A DNA stretch of 59,156 nt, taken from contig NZ_JXOJ01000008.1 of NCBI RefSeq assembly GCF_001017125.1, positions 43,820 to 102,975 on the forward strand. The letters run 5' to 3'. This stretch comes from Methanoculleus sediminis. GTDB taxonomy: Archaea > Halobacteriota > Methanomicrobia > Methanomicrobiales > Methanoculleaceae. The notes under the pieces were generated by a model. That model had not been told where the DNA came from. It ran no database searches and saw only the letters and a list, made by a program, of their open reading frames with translations. The position numbers were made by a program, and so were the translations under genes. How positions within the stretch are numbered: position 1 is the stretch's first letter; every line of letters starts with the position of its first letter. Positions 32,712 through 41,636 of this stretch are shown here, piece by piece.

Positions 32712-33588
32712 GGCCGGGCCCGTGGCCCCGGCCCATTCCGGAACCCCGTCGCGAAATCGTCCTCTCACCCTCCTCTGCGACCCGCCCGCTGATCAGGATG
32801 GTGTGCTCTTTTACCGGGATCTTCTTTCCCGAGCGTTCCAGCGCCTGATCCACGACGTACCGTACCCCGCTGCAGCAGGGAACCTCCATGTGCAGGACGG
32901 CGATCGAGCGGATCGCATGCCGCGAGAATATCTCCGCGAGTTTCGTGACGTAGCCCTCGACGTCCGAATCCAGTTTCGGGCAGAAGAGGATCACGATCTT
33001 GTCGCGCAGGAAGTCGCGGTGAAAATCCGCGTATGCAAAGGGAACGCAGTCCCCGGAGACGAGGAGATCCGCATCGTCGAAGTACGAGGCTGCGGGGTTC
33101 AGGAGTTGCAACTGGATCGGCCATTGCCGCAGTTCCGACTCTACCCGTCCGGCACGCTCTCTCTCCTCGGTCTCCCTTCGCGGAAGGCTTCTTGCGGCGG
33201 AGCCCGGGCACGCCGCACCGCCCCCGGCGGTCTCGTGCCGGGGAACCGGGATCCCCTTCTCGTTCAGGTACTCGACGGCCTCGCGGTACAGCCCTTCCTC
33301 CCCGTGGCCGAGGAGGTGCTCGAGGTGCGCCCTGATGACTCCTTCTCCCTGGGGCACGATCTTCTCCATCACCGCCCGCTCGTCATACGGCCCCGCCTCC
33401 CGTTCGACGACGCAGATCGCCCCCTCCGGGCACGTCCCGATGCAGGCGCCGAGCCCGTCGCAGAAGAGGTCGCTCACGAGCCTTGCCTTCCCGTCGATGA
33501 TCTGAAGCGCTCCTTCCGGGCAATCGGGTATGCAGAGCCCGCACCCGGTGCATTTCTCCTCGTCGATATCGATGATCTTTCTCTTCAT
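32644..33588 (-). CDS. 4Fe-4S ferredoxin-domain protein
   Basis: About 314 residues. The first 60 residues hold a dicluster ferredoxin: CTGCGLCIPDCP (four-Cys motif) and CDGLGACIGTCP (altered spacing, common in anaerobe proteins). A helical region follows, then from residue 165 an alpha/beta domain with VSGDCVPFAYADF, LFCPKLD and HMEVPCCSG, carrying more Cys that may hold another cluster. The C-terminal 40 residues are low-complexity and encoded inside the overlap with the glycosylase gene, so that end may be an extension. Likely an electron-transfer or redox protein. GGGAGG lies before the ATG. Confidence 0.8.
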   Translation of the reverse strand: MKRKIIDIDEEKCTGCGLCIPDCPEGALQIIDGKARLVSDLFCDGLGACIGTCPEGAICVVEREAGPYDERAVMEKIVPQGEGVIRAHLEHLLGHGEEGLYREAVEYLNEKGIPVPRHETAGGGAACPGSAARSLPRRETEERERAGRVESELRQWPIQLQLLNPAASYFDDADLLVSGDCVPFAYADFHRDFLRDKIVILFCPKLDSDVEGYVTKLAEIFSRHAIRSIAVLHMEVPCCSGVRYVVDQALERSGKKIPVKEHTILISGRVAEEGERTISRRGSGMGRGHGPGLTAARRTGSPSGKTGGGGPPPS

Positions 33589-33664
33589 CCGGGGCCTCCC
33601 GCGTCCATCTCCTGGCCGCTTATCAACCAAAAACATTTGCAGTCGGGGATGGGGGCGGGCCGCG

Positions 33665-35920
33665 TTATGTTTCGGCCGCAGTCCCGCTCCGGTGCCCGGA
33701 AGGCTCCGGAGCCCTGCGCAGCACCAGGGCGACGACCGCGGGCATGACGATGATGCCGCCGACGAGCGAGAAGAAGATCGTGATCACGGTCGTCTGCCCG
33801 AAGCCCGCAACGAGGGAGAACGAGGACGCGAGCATGGACGAGAACCCGAATATCGTCGTCAGCCCGGATATGGTGATGGGGATCCCGATCCTCGTCACAC
33901 CTTCGCGTATGGCCTCGTAGAGTTCCAGGCCTCTCTCCATCTCCTCCCTGCACCGCTCGAGGATCAGGACCGTATACTCCATCGCAAGGCCGATGGTCAT
34001 CGAACCGAGGCACGCCGTGAGCGGGGTGTACGCGATATCGAGGGCGTACATGATGAGGTCGTTCCACCCGATGACCATGACGACGGGGAGGAGCGGCGCG
34101 AGAGAGTCGAACCGGCGGTAAACAACGATCATGAACGCGGCGATCAGGAGAAGGCCGAGGACGGTCATCCGGTTCTTTGAGTGGATGATCCCGTCGTAGA
34201 GATCGCCGTATACCGTCGATCTGCCCGTGGGCTGAACATCCAGTCCTGCCGGCGGTTCGAGCCAGACGATGTCGCTCCTGAGCCGGTCGATGAGGGCGCT
34301 CACCGCGTCCATCTCCATATCGACCGTCGCGAACTCGATCACCGCCCCGGTATTGCCCGAGAGGTATGCATCGCGGACTTCGGCGGGGATACGCGCGACG
34401 ACCGTTTTTATTTCTGTTGCTGATGCAGGCATCGACCCGCCGTTATACTCCCGGATAAGGGTGGCGATGCTGGCATGAGCGGTGATCTCGCCCCGGTGCT
34501 CCGCTTCGTAGGTCCCGAACGCATCGATCCACTCGAGAACCTCCGGATCGAGGATATCGCCCCCCCTGATCATCACCGGCACGGTGGACGTCCCGCCGAT
34601 CGTCCGTTCCACCTTCTCGAAGCTGACCCGTGCAGGCATGGTCTCGGGGACGAAGGACTGCTGGTCGACGTTGATCCCGATGGCACCGTCGTACTGGATG
34701 CCGGCGACGGCGACGAGCCCAAAGAGGAGGATAACCGGAACGGGATGTCTTGCCACCCGGACCGCCAGATCGCCGAGGAACCGGCTGTAGCCCGCGAGTG
34801 CTCCCGTCTCCGGAGCCTCCTCCGGATCCGGCCCTCCCTCCGCCCGCTTACCGTAGCCGAAGATGACGAAGAAGGCAGGAACAATGATGACCGCGAGCAG
34901 AAAGCACGAGACGACCCCGATAAGGCAGGCGGTCCCGAAGTCCCTGATCATGGGTATGGGAGCGGAGAGGAGGGCCAGAAAGCCGAGAGCGGTCGTGCAC
35001 ATGGCGATCAGGATCGGGCCGGCGTGGGAGAGCGTGGCGACGATCGCGTCGTGCAGGCTCCTGTCCCGGATCTCTTCATGGAACCTTGAATGGAGCTGCA
35101 CCCCGTAATCGATCCCGAGTCCGATGATGACGGGAAACGCTCCGATGACCGGCGAGGTCACCCGGAGATTGAAGAACCCGAGAGTGCCGAACGTCAGGAA
35201 CACTCCGCAGAGGATGATCCCCACGGGAAGGAAGCGGTGGCGGACATGGTTGAAGAGCAGCCCGATTGCCGCGACCATCAGGGCGAGGGCTATCCCTATC
35301 AGCATGCCCATCTCTTTGCGCATGGCCTCCTGCATCTCTTTATCGAATACCGGATCGCCGGAGATTGAAACGCTCACCCCGGGAGGCGGCGACGAGATCG
35401 AGACGATGGTCCCGAGGGTATCGAGGACCCGGTCTTTTGCGTCGTCGGAGAGGTCGGGCTCGAGGGTGACGAAGAGGAGCGTCATCGTCCCCGAAGGCAC
35501 GTAACGTGCCCGGGCTTCCTGCGGGAGGCGGGAGATCGTTTCGACGACTTCAGCCTCCGTCCCGGGGATGCGGCCGTTGTTCACCGACCGTATCGCTGCC
35601 GGAAACGACCTTATCCCGGCCACGTAGCGCTCGTCGGCGATATCCGCACCGAGGCTGTCGACGTACCGTAGAAGAGCGGGGTCCCGCACGTTCTCCGACT
35701 CGACGACCAGGAAGACCAGATCCGTCCCGAACTCCCGTGTGTAACCGTCAAGCAGTATCCCTTCGGAAGAGTCCGTATCGATGAACGTCTCGATACCCGT
35801 CTCCATCCGGATCGACGAAGCGCCGTATGCCGAGAAGATCAGAAGCGAGATGAGCAGGCCGGCGACGAGATACGGGCGAGCGGCGATGAATCTGTCGAGA
35901 TACGAGGACGCTGCCTTCAT
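33665..35920 (-). CDS. RND exporter, MMPL/HAE3 family
   Basis: 751 residues, twelve membrane spans in two homologous halves, each with a large extracellular loop after its first span: DRFIAARPYLVAGLLISLLIFSAYG, the first loop, then the span group with FPVIIGLGIDYGVQLHSRF, where the Asp relays protons; the second half repeats this (GSMTIGLAMEYTVLILERC, with Glu). This is the archaeal HAE3 type, which works without outer-membrane partners and may move lipids, terpenoids or drugs. The start follows AGGGGGAG and overlaps the 95-residue gene upstream by 4 nt (ATGA). Its expression is probably under the TetR at 36259. Confidence 0.88.
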   Translation of the reverse strand: MKAASSYLDRFIAARPYLVAGLLISLLIFSAYGASSIRMETGIETFIDTDSSEGILLDGYTREFGTDLVFLVVESENVRDPALLRYVDSLGADIADERYVAGIRSFPAAIRSVNNGRIPGTEAEVVETISRLPQEARARYVPSGTMTLLFVTLEPDLSDDAKDRVLDTLGTIVSISSPPPGVSVSISGDPVFDKEMQEAMRKEMGMLIGIALALMVAAIGLLFNHVRHRFLPVGIILCGVFLTFGTLGFFNLRVTSPVIGAFPVIIGLGIDYGVQLHSRFHEEIRDRSLHDAIVATLSHAGPILIAMCTTALGFLALLSAPIPMIRDFGTACLIGVVSCFLLAVIIVPAFFVIFGYGKRAEGGPDPEEAPETGALAGYSRFLGDLAVRVARHPVPVILLFGLVAVAGIQYDGAIGINVDQQSFVPETMPARVSFEKVERTIGGTSTVPVMIRGGDILDPEVLEWIDAFGTYEAEHRGEITAHASIATLIREYNGGSMPASATEIKTVVARIPAEVRDAYLSGNTGAVIEFATVDMEMDAVSALIDRLRSDIVWLEPPAGLDVQPTGRSTVYGDLYDGIIHSKNRMTVLGLLLIAAFMIVVYRRFDSLAPLLPVVMVIGWNDLIMYALDIAYTPLTACLGSMTIGLAMEYTVLILERCREEMERGLELYEAIREGVTRIGIPITISGLTTIFGFSSMLASSFSLVAGFGQTTVITIFFSLVGGIIVMPAVVALVLRRAPEPSGHRSGTAAET

Positions 35921-36204
35921 CGCTCCCCCTCCCGCTCGACCGCCCGGTGCAGCAGTTCGACGACGGTGCGCAGGAGCGCGGGCGGGCGGCCGCCGCTCTC
36001 CTCCCATACGGCCGAGGTCAGGTAACCGCTCTCCGGAGAGCCGAGGCACTCGAAGAACCCTATTCCGCAATATTCCCGGACCAGAGCCTCGAAGAGCACG
36101 AGATCGTCGTTCTCGCTCGAAGACTCCTTGCGGCAGGCATCCGGGTCCTGCCGCGGGCCCCCGTATTCTGACACTAGAGTAATTATTTTTGACACTTGTG
36201 TCAC
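35917..36204 (-). CDS. Hypothetical protein, coupled to the RND exporter
   Basis: 95 residues, soluble, acidic, with FEALVREYCGIGFFECLG and a helical end RTVVELLHRAVERE. I do not recognise it. Its stop overlaps the RND start by 4 nt, so it is translated with the exporter and may be an accessory protein. The start is GTG at 36204, within the first operator and 25 nt from the centre of a symmetrical TATATA box, which fits a leaderless transcript. A shorter GTG start at 36174 is also possible. Confidence 0.6.
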   Translation of the reverse strand: MTQVSKIITLVSEYGGPRQDPDACRKESSSENDDLVLFEALVREYCGIGFFECLGSPESGYLTSAVWEESGGRPPALLRTVVELLHRAVEREGER

Positions 36205-36253
36205 TATTCAGGGTACGGATCGATCGTATATAAGATTACTGACACATGTGTTA
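36169..36253. promoter_or_regulatory. Divergent promoter with three TetR operator palindromes
   Basis: Three 14-bp sites match TGACAC-N2-GTGTCA: 36190-36203 (perfect), 36240-36253 (one mismatch) and 36169-36182 (two mismatches). Between the last two at 36226-36234 lies GTATATAAG, which reads as a TATA box on both strands: 30 nt before the tetR ATG and 25 nt before the GTG at 36204. A TetR dimer on the outer sites would cover both starts, so it should shut off both transcripts, including its own. Confidence 0.8.
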
Positions 36254-36258
36254 GTATC

Positions 36259-36840
36259 ATGCCGAAGGTCGTGCCCGAGTATAAAGACGAAGCGAGGCGC
36301 AGGATCATCGAGGCCGCGATAGCCGAGGCGGACGAGAAGGGTTTTTCCAACCTGAAGATGGAGGACGTCGCCGGCAGGCTCGGCATCTCCCGCGCGACGC
36401 TCTACCTCTACGTCAGAAGCAAAGAGGATCTCGTCTCTTCCGCTCTCGTCTATATCCGGTCCCGGCTCTCGGAGAGTCTGCGGGACGCCTGCTCCAGGAA
36501 TACTCTCGATGGCACGTTCTCCGCGATCTTCGATAACGTCATCTACCCCAAAGGCGGAACGGGGATGAAGGCGGTCGTCGAACTCTTCGCCGGTGCCGTG
36601 CGGGACGACTCCCTCCGTGCAGCCGTCGGGAAGAATTACCGCGCCATCCACGATCTGATCGCCTCGGTTCTTGAAGATGAAAAAGCCGCGGGGCACCTCC
36701 CAGAAGACCTCGATGCGGAACTCTCTGCAAGCATCCTCATCTCCGTCATCCTCGGGATCAGGATGGGAGCGGCGGCAGGGCTCGAACGGGACGAGGCGCA
36801 CCGGATCTGGGAGGGCGCCGTCCGGCGGATACTGGAATGA
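36259..36840 (+). CDS. TetR/AcrR family transcriptional regulator
   Basis: 193 residues. Residues 10-56 form the TetR HTH: RRRIIEAAIAEADEKGFSNLKMEDVAGRLGISRATLYLYVRSKEDL, in pieces IIEAAIAEA, MEDVAGRLGIS, ATLYLYV. The helical ligand-binding C-terminal domain has no clear known ligand type. The ATG is 6 nt past an operator-like palindrome and 30 nt past a TATA box, so it appears leaderless. Divergent from the 95-residue protein / RND operon, it probably represses that exporter and itself, released by the compound exported. Confidence 0.9.
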   Translation: MPKVVPEYKDEARRRIIEAAIAEADEKGFSNLKMEDVAGRLGISRATLYLYVRSKEDLVSSALVYIRSRLSESLRDACSRNTLDGTFSAIFDNVIYPKGGTGMKAVVELFAGAVRDDSLRAAVGKNYRAIHDLIASVLEDEKAAGHLPEDLDAELSASILISVILGIRMGAAAGLERDEAHRIWEGAVRRILE

Positions 36841-36862
36841 ACGGTCCCTCCTGCACGAAGGT

Positions 36863-38212
36863 ATGCCGAACAAGGAGTTATCCCGTAACCGGGAGATGTT
36901 AGAGAGAATGTCTTCCCCGCCTATCCGCCATCCCGCACCTGCCTTCGACGTCTTCAACGTCTACTTCGAGCGTATCTACGATCCGACGATGCACGTCGTC
37001 TTCGCACTCGACGGTGAAGTCGACGCGGGGGCCATGAGGGCGGCGACGATGAGGCTCGTTGCGTCCGATCCCTACCTCCGGTCGAGGTTCGCGGAGGTTG
37101 ACGGACAGCCGGTCTGGGAAGAGATCCCGGAGGAACGGTGGGACGGGGCATTCGTCCTCGTCCCGGCCGGCGGGGACGAGCCCCTCCACGCGCCCCCGCC
37201 GCCGCTCGACGTCCGCTCCGGGCCGCAGGTGCAGGTCAACCTCTACCGGAGGGAAGAGGGGGATACCGTGGCCGTCACCTGCCACCACGGCTTCTGCGAC
37301 GCCACCGGCGCCCTCACCCTTGCCCGGGACCTCTTTGCGGCCTACCGGCGGATCGTGGACGAGCCCGGGTTCCGGCCGGCCCCCCGCGCCCCTTACGAGC
37401 GGAGCACGGAGAGGGTTCTTGCGCTCTACTCCGAAGAGGAGCGGCAGCAGGCGCTCGCGCAGGAGGAGCCGTTCGTCGACCGGTGGCGCTTCCCCGTCGA
37501 GCGAACCGGGAGGGGGACGCCCCGGGTGGCCTCCCGGACGCTCTCCCCCGAAAGGCTCGGGCACATAAAGGCGTTCGGGAGAGGGCACGGGGCTACGGTG
37601 AACGACGTCCTCATCGCTGCGTTCTTCCTTGCGTTCCAGAAGATCCGGAACGACCCCTCCGACCGGGGAGCACCCCGGTCGCTCCTGACCTCGGCCGATC
37701 TGCGGAGGAGGTATACCGGCCTCTACGAGGACTCTCCGCTCACGAACCTCTCCATCGCCTACGAGGTCACCCTCTCCGCCGGGGAGGGGGCCCGGCTCGA
37801 GGAGGTCATCGGCCGGGTGACGGCGATAACGGCTCGCAAAAAGGCAGGGAGCCTCGGTCTCGCGCCTATCCTCTTCTACGAGGAGATCATCGCGGGCGGG
37901 ATGCCGGCGGTGCGGACGTTCTTCGACGGGATGATCGAGCGGTATGAGACGTCCGGACAGAAGAACCCGGTCTTCTCGAACCTCGGGGTCTTCGACCCCG
38001 GCGATTACCTCCCCATCCCCGGGAAGGACGTTGCGGCGCTTGATATCCGGGAGATCCGGTACCTCCCCTGCGCCTGCTGGCCGTACGGGTTTTTGATGAT
38101 CGCCTCCACCTTCCGCGACCGCCTGACCCTCGCCACGGCCTACGAGGAAGGGCCCTACTCGACGGCCGTCGTGGAGCGGTACCTCGAATACGTGGACGGG
38201 TATCTCCCGTGA
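36863..38212 (+). CDS. Condensation-domain / acyltransferase-like protein
   Basis: 449 residues of the CoA-dependent acyltransferase fold seen in NRPS condensation domains and alcohol acetyltransferases. The catalytic HHxxxD motif is present as CHHGFCDATGALTL at about residues 138-151, and the second conserved region is TVNDVLIAAFFLAFQKI, then the late NPVFSNLGVFDP. It is a stand-alone enzyme without NRPS partners, so an acyl or acetyl transfer is the more probable role; the acceptor is unknown. It begins 22 nt after tetR on the same strand, perhaps co-transcribed. Later ATGs at 36896 and 36908 cannot be excluded. Confidence 0.72.
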   Translation: MPNKELSRNREMLERMSSPPIRHPAPAFDVFNVYFERIYDPTMHVVFALDGEVDAGAMRAATMRLVASDPYLRSRFAEVDGQPVWEEIPEERWDGAFVLVPAGGDEPLHAPPPPLDVRSGPQVQVNLYRREEGDTVAVTCHHGFCDATGALTLARDLFAAYRRIVDEPGFRPAPRAPYERSTERVLALYSEEERQQALAQEEPFVDRWRFPVERTGRGTPRVASRTLSPERLGHIKAFGRGHGATVNDVLIAAFFLAFQKIRNDPSDRGAPRSLLTSADLRRRYTGLYEDSPLTNLSIAYEVTLSAGEGARLEEVIGRVTAITARKKAGSLGLAPILFYEEIIAGGMPAVRTFFDGMIERYETSGQKNPVFSNLGVFDPGDYLPIPGKDVAALDIREIRYLPCACWPYGFLMIASTFRDRLTLATAYEEGPYSTAVVERYLEYVDGYLP

Positions 38213-38311
38213 GGGGGGCCCGTACGATTCGCGCGACAGAGCCGCATATCACTCGAAATCGATGCGCAGCCTTCCGAAATAGAATAAAAATCCTTTTCTC
38301 GCGGCCGGTGA

Positions 38312-39637
38312 ATGAATTACTGTGGTTTAATGGATTGTAAGGCGACGCGAGAGGGAAAAGTCCTGGTGGTATCCGCAGTCGGAAGGCTGGACGGATTCGG
38401 TGCGGAGAAAGTCAACGATCTGCTGCGCTCTTACATGCATGAAACCGACAGTGCGGTCGTCGTCGACATGGGCGGCGTGGACTTCATGAGCTCGGCGGGG
38501 CTGCGGTTCTTCCAGTCGCTCTATACGACCATGAGGGAGCGCAACGGCCGGGTTGCCGTTGCCGGCCTCACCGAGTACCCCCGCAAAATATTCTCGATGG
38601 GCGGGTTTTTGAGAGTCATCGAGGAATTCCCCGATACAGGTGCGGCGCTCGCGGCTCTCCGGTTGGCCCTTGGCGAGGCAGACGAGAAAACCGTTTCCTT
38701 TACCCGGCGGGGAGGAGAAAGTGCGGCTCTCCGGTATGCAGGCAGCCTTCGGGCAGCGTATCTCGGGCCGTTCGCGAAAGAGGATATCACCGCGGTTCCC
38801 GCACCCGTCGGCGAATATATGGTCGGTATCGGGGCAGCCGCTCCGGGTCTCGAAGCGGCCGCCCCGCTCGTCGGCGAGATGCTCGGTATCCGCGGCACCG
38901 TCTATACCCTGACGGCGGACGGAAACCAGACACCGGACTACCTCCTCCCCGATCACCTCGAGGGCGGCGGCATCACGGTCGCGAGCGCTTTTCGCGTCGC
39001 CCTTGACGGCGGGTTCTCCACACAACTCACTATCGCGGCAGACGGCACGGAAGGAATCACGGTCCAGGATATCGTCGAGAAGGCTGCCGGTTACCTGAGC
39101 GGGAACCACCCCGAGTATACCGGCGTCTTCTCGTTCCTCCTGCGGGGCACCGTCCGCGGGATCTGCAGTGCGGACATCAAATCCTCGCTTCTTGCGGCGC
39201 ACCGTGCCGCCGCCGATGCAGAGAACCGGCAGTCGTCCGGCGGGATGCATTCGATGTACTTCGGGAGGAGGCCCGGCGCCCTCGTAGCCGACGATGTCAC
39301 CGCGACAGAGATCGAGCCGAGGTATGACGGGGAGACGCTCATCGCGTTCGGCTACGCCATCGACCTCGAACGGGCAGGATCGGCGGTCGATCCCGCACTC
39401 CTCGAACCGCTCTACTACACGCGGCCCGGCGCTCCGGCGGCTCCTTTCTTCATCTACGCGACGGGAGCGGTGTATACCGGCGTTCCTTACGTGGGGCCGG
39501 GCGTCCTCGAAGAAGGGATCGCGACCACCCTCGATGCGGGGAAGTTCGTTGCGCTCCACCACCTTCTCCCCATCTCGAAACTCCGGAACGCCACGGTAGG
39601 GATTGCACCGGTCACCCGGCTTGACCGGACCGCCTGA
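38312..39637 (+). CDS. STAS-domain protein with large C-terminal domain
   Basis: 441 residues. Residues 8-115 are a STAS (anti-anti-sigma factor) domain: VLVVSAVGRLDGFGAEKVNDLL, then AVVVDMGGVDFMSSAGLRFF, which keeps the Ser that is phosphorylated in SpoIIAA-type proteins (DFMSS). The remaining 320 residues form a domain I do not recognise (AAYLGPFAKEDITAVPAPVGEYMVG and following), perhaps a sensor or enzyme. A TATA-like AATAAAAAT lies 26 nt before the ATG. The next gene, 34 nt downstream, is a PP2C phosphatase of the kind that dephosphorylates STAS proteins. Confidence 0.8.
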   Translation: MNYCGLMDCKATREGKVLVVSAVGRLDGFGAEKVNDLLRSYMHETDSAVVVDMGGVDFMSSAGLRFFQSLYTTMRERNGRVAVAGLTEYPRKIFSMGGFLRVIEEFPDTGAALAALRLALGEADEKTVSFTRRGGESAALRYAGSLRAAYLGPFAKEDITAVPAPVGEYMVGIGAAAPGLEAAAPLVGEMLGIRGTVYTLTADGNQTPDYLLPDHLEGGGITVASAFRVALDGGFSTQLTIAADGTEGITVQDIVEKAAGYLSGNHPEYTGVFSFLLRGTVRGICSADIKSSLLAAHRAAADAENRQSSGGMHSMYFGRRPGALVADDVTATEIEPRYDGETLIAFGYAIDLERAGSAVDPALLEPLYYTRPGAPAAPFFIYATGAVYTGVPYVGPGVLEEGIATTLDAGKFVALHHLLPISKLRNATVGIAPVTRLDRTA

Positions 39638-39671
39638 CCGGGCAGGACGATCACGCACCGGACGAGGGGCG

Positions 39672-41588
39672 ATGAAACCAGCAGACGACCTGAACGGGGG
39701 CGCCGAAAACCCCGGCCGCTCGATCCAGGCCATCCTTGCGGCCTCCACCGCCCTCATCATCGTCGTCGTCATCGCTCTCGCGCTGACGGTCTCGTACCTG
39801 CAGGCAAGCGAGGATGCCGCCCGGGAGTATGACGCCCTCCGGTGGTACACCGAAGAGAACGGCGTCGCATCCGTCCGGCTCGTCGATAAGGGGCTCGGTC
39901 TCGTCGACGACGATCTCACGCCCGCCATGAAGGAGGGGCTCCTGGAGTTTTCCCGCGTATACGGCGCGGCGGGCAACGACCCCTCCGCCGTCGATCTGGA
40001 TGCCCTCAAAGACGAACTCGCACCCGGGTTTCCGGGCGAGCTGGACCTCTACATCATCGATGCCGACGGCATCATCCGTTATTCTACCGCCCCTGACGTT
40101 CTGGGGGTCGATTTCCGCCAGTATCCGGCGTTCTATACCCGGCTGACCGAGGTTCGCGAAGGGGACGCATTCACCGCCGACCGTGTCGTCCGCTCAATCG
40201 AGGACCATAGCGACCTGAACGTATCGGGGAGGCTCCGGAAGTTCGCCTACCTCCCGTCGCCCGACCATCGGTTCGTCCTCGAACTCGGGATCGATACGCC
40301 CGAGTTCTCCGACGTCCGTTCGCAGTTCTCCTACACCGACGTTGTCCGCATCCTGATGCAGAACAACCCGGATCTCGCCGGCGTCAGGATTGTCGATATC
40401 TACGGCAACATCGTCGCCGGAAACGAGACGGGAGGGATCGCAGACGCCGGGATCATGAGCGTCCTTGAGAACCGTGCCTCGGCGACGTTCGAGAATCCGG
40501 GAGTCCGTACGACGAGCCGGCTGGTCTTCATCGATCTCCGTGACCCGGCGACGGTGACCGACGGCAGTATGGTGCTGGAACTGATCTTCGACCGCTCCCG
40601 GCTCGATGCCGTCAGGGATCACCTGCTGGTCACCTACCTCCTCATCGGGCTTGCCGCCGCCCTGGTCGGGATCGCCCTCGCTTTCGGCCTCTCCCGCTAC
40701 GTCGGCACCGCCGTCGGAGCCGTCATCGACGATGCCGACCGTATCGCCGGAGGAGACCTCGATCACGCCATACGGGGTATGAACACGACGGAGTTCGTCC
40801 GGCTGGAGCGGAGCATTAACCGGATGGTGCAGCGGATCCGGCACTACAGCGAGGAGATCGAGCGGAAGGAGTCCGAACTCCGGATCGCCGCCGAGATCCA
40901 GACATCGTTTCTGCCCCGCAGGACCCCGGAGATCCCGGGGTGCGAGATCGCCGCGTTCACCTGCCCGGCGAAAGAGGTCGGAGGGGACTTTTACGATTTC
41001 GTCGACCTGGGAACTGGGCGATACGCCCTCGTCATCGCCGACGTTGCCGGGAAGGGCGTGCCGGCCGCGCTCTACATGGCGCTCGCCCGGACAACCGTGC
41101 GCACCGTCGCCCGGGGGTGCGGGGCCGTCTCGGAGACCGTCCGCCGTTCGAACGACACCATCATCGAGGATACGGGATCCGTCAGTTTCGTCACCCTCCT
41201 GTATGCGGTCTTCGACGAGGCACGCACCCTCACCTACGTCAACGCCGGCCACAACCCGCCCGTCCTCCGGCGGCGGGACGGATCGATGGAGACCCTGGAG
41301 CCGACCGGCCCGGTGATCGGGTTCCTCGAGGATGTGGAGTTCGAGGAGAGCACGATCACGCTTCGGCCCGGCGACCTCCTCGTCTTCTACACCGACGGCG
41401 TGACCGAGGCGGAGAACGGGGAGGGGATGATGTTCGGCGAGGAACGCCTTTACGCCGTCATCGAGGCCGCGGCCGGCCGCTGTGCCGACGAGGTCGCGGA
41501 AGCGATCCGGGGTGCCGTCGCCGCGTTTGCCGGCGAAGCCCCGCAGTTCGACGATATCACGGTCGTCGTGCTGCGGATCGGCGATTGA
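39672..41588 (+). CDS. Membrane sensor PP2C phosphatase (RsbU/SpoIIE-like)
   Basis: 638 residues: span at about 19-43, an extracellular Cache-like sensor domain at 45-315, second span near 316-340, HAMP at 340-395, then a SpoIIE-type PP2C domain from 415 on. Metal-binding motifs are EVGGDFYDFV, IADVAGKGVPAALYMAL and FYTDGVTEAENGEGMMFGEERL, with FDDITVVVL at the end. It would dephosphorylate Ser/Thr on a partner upon an external signal. The STAS-domain protein just upstream is the obvious partner. A matching anti-sigma-type kinase is not in the window. The ATG follows GAGGGGCG. Confidence 0.88.
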   Translation: MKPADDLNGGAENPGRSIQAILAASTALIIVVVIALALTVSYLQASEDAAREYDALRWYTEENGVASVRLVDKGLGLVDDDLTPAMKEGLLEFSRVYGAAGNDPSAVDLDALKDELAPGFPGELDLYIIDADGIIRYSTAPDVLGVDFRQYPAFYTRLTEVREGDAFTADRVVRSIEDHSDLNVSGRLRKFAYLPSPDHRFVLELGIDTPEFSDVRSQFSYTDVVRILMQNNPDLAGVRIVDIYGNIVAGNETGGIADAGIMSVLENRASATFENPGVRTTSRLVFIDLRDPATVTDGSMVLELIFDRSRLDAVRDHLLVTYLLIGLAAALVGIALAFGLSRYVGTAVGAVIDDADRIAGGDLDHAIRGMNTTEFVRLERSINRMVQRIRHYSEEIERKESELRIAAEIQTSFLPRRTPEIPGCEIAAFTCPAKEVGGDFYDFVDLGTGRYALVIADVAGKGVPAALYMALARTTVRTVARGCGAVSETVRRSNDTIIEDTGSVSFVTLLYAVFDEARTLTYVNAGHNPPVLRRRDGSMETLEPTGPVIGFLEDVEFEESTITLRPGDLLVFYTDGVTEAENGEGMMFGEERLYAVIEAAAGRCADEVAEAIRGAVAAFAGEAPQFDDITVVVLRIGD

Positions 41589-41636
41589 AGAATACCGTAG
41601 TTCGGGCCGGAGCAGAGCACTTCCCCGGGAGGCAGA

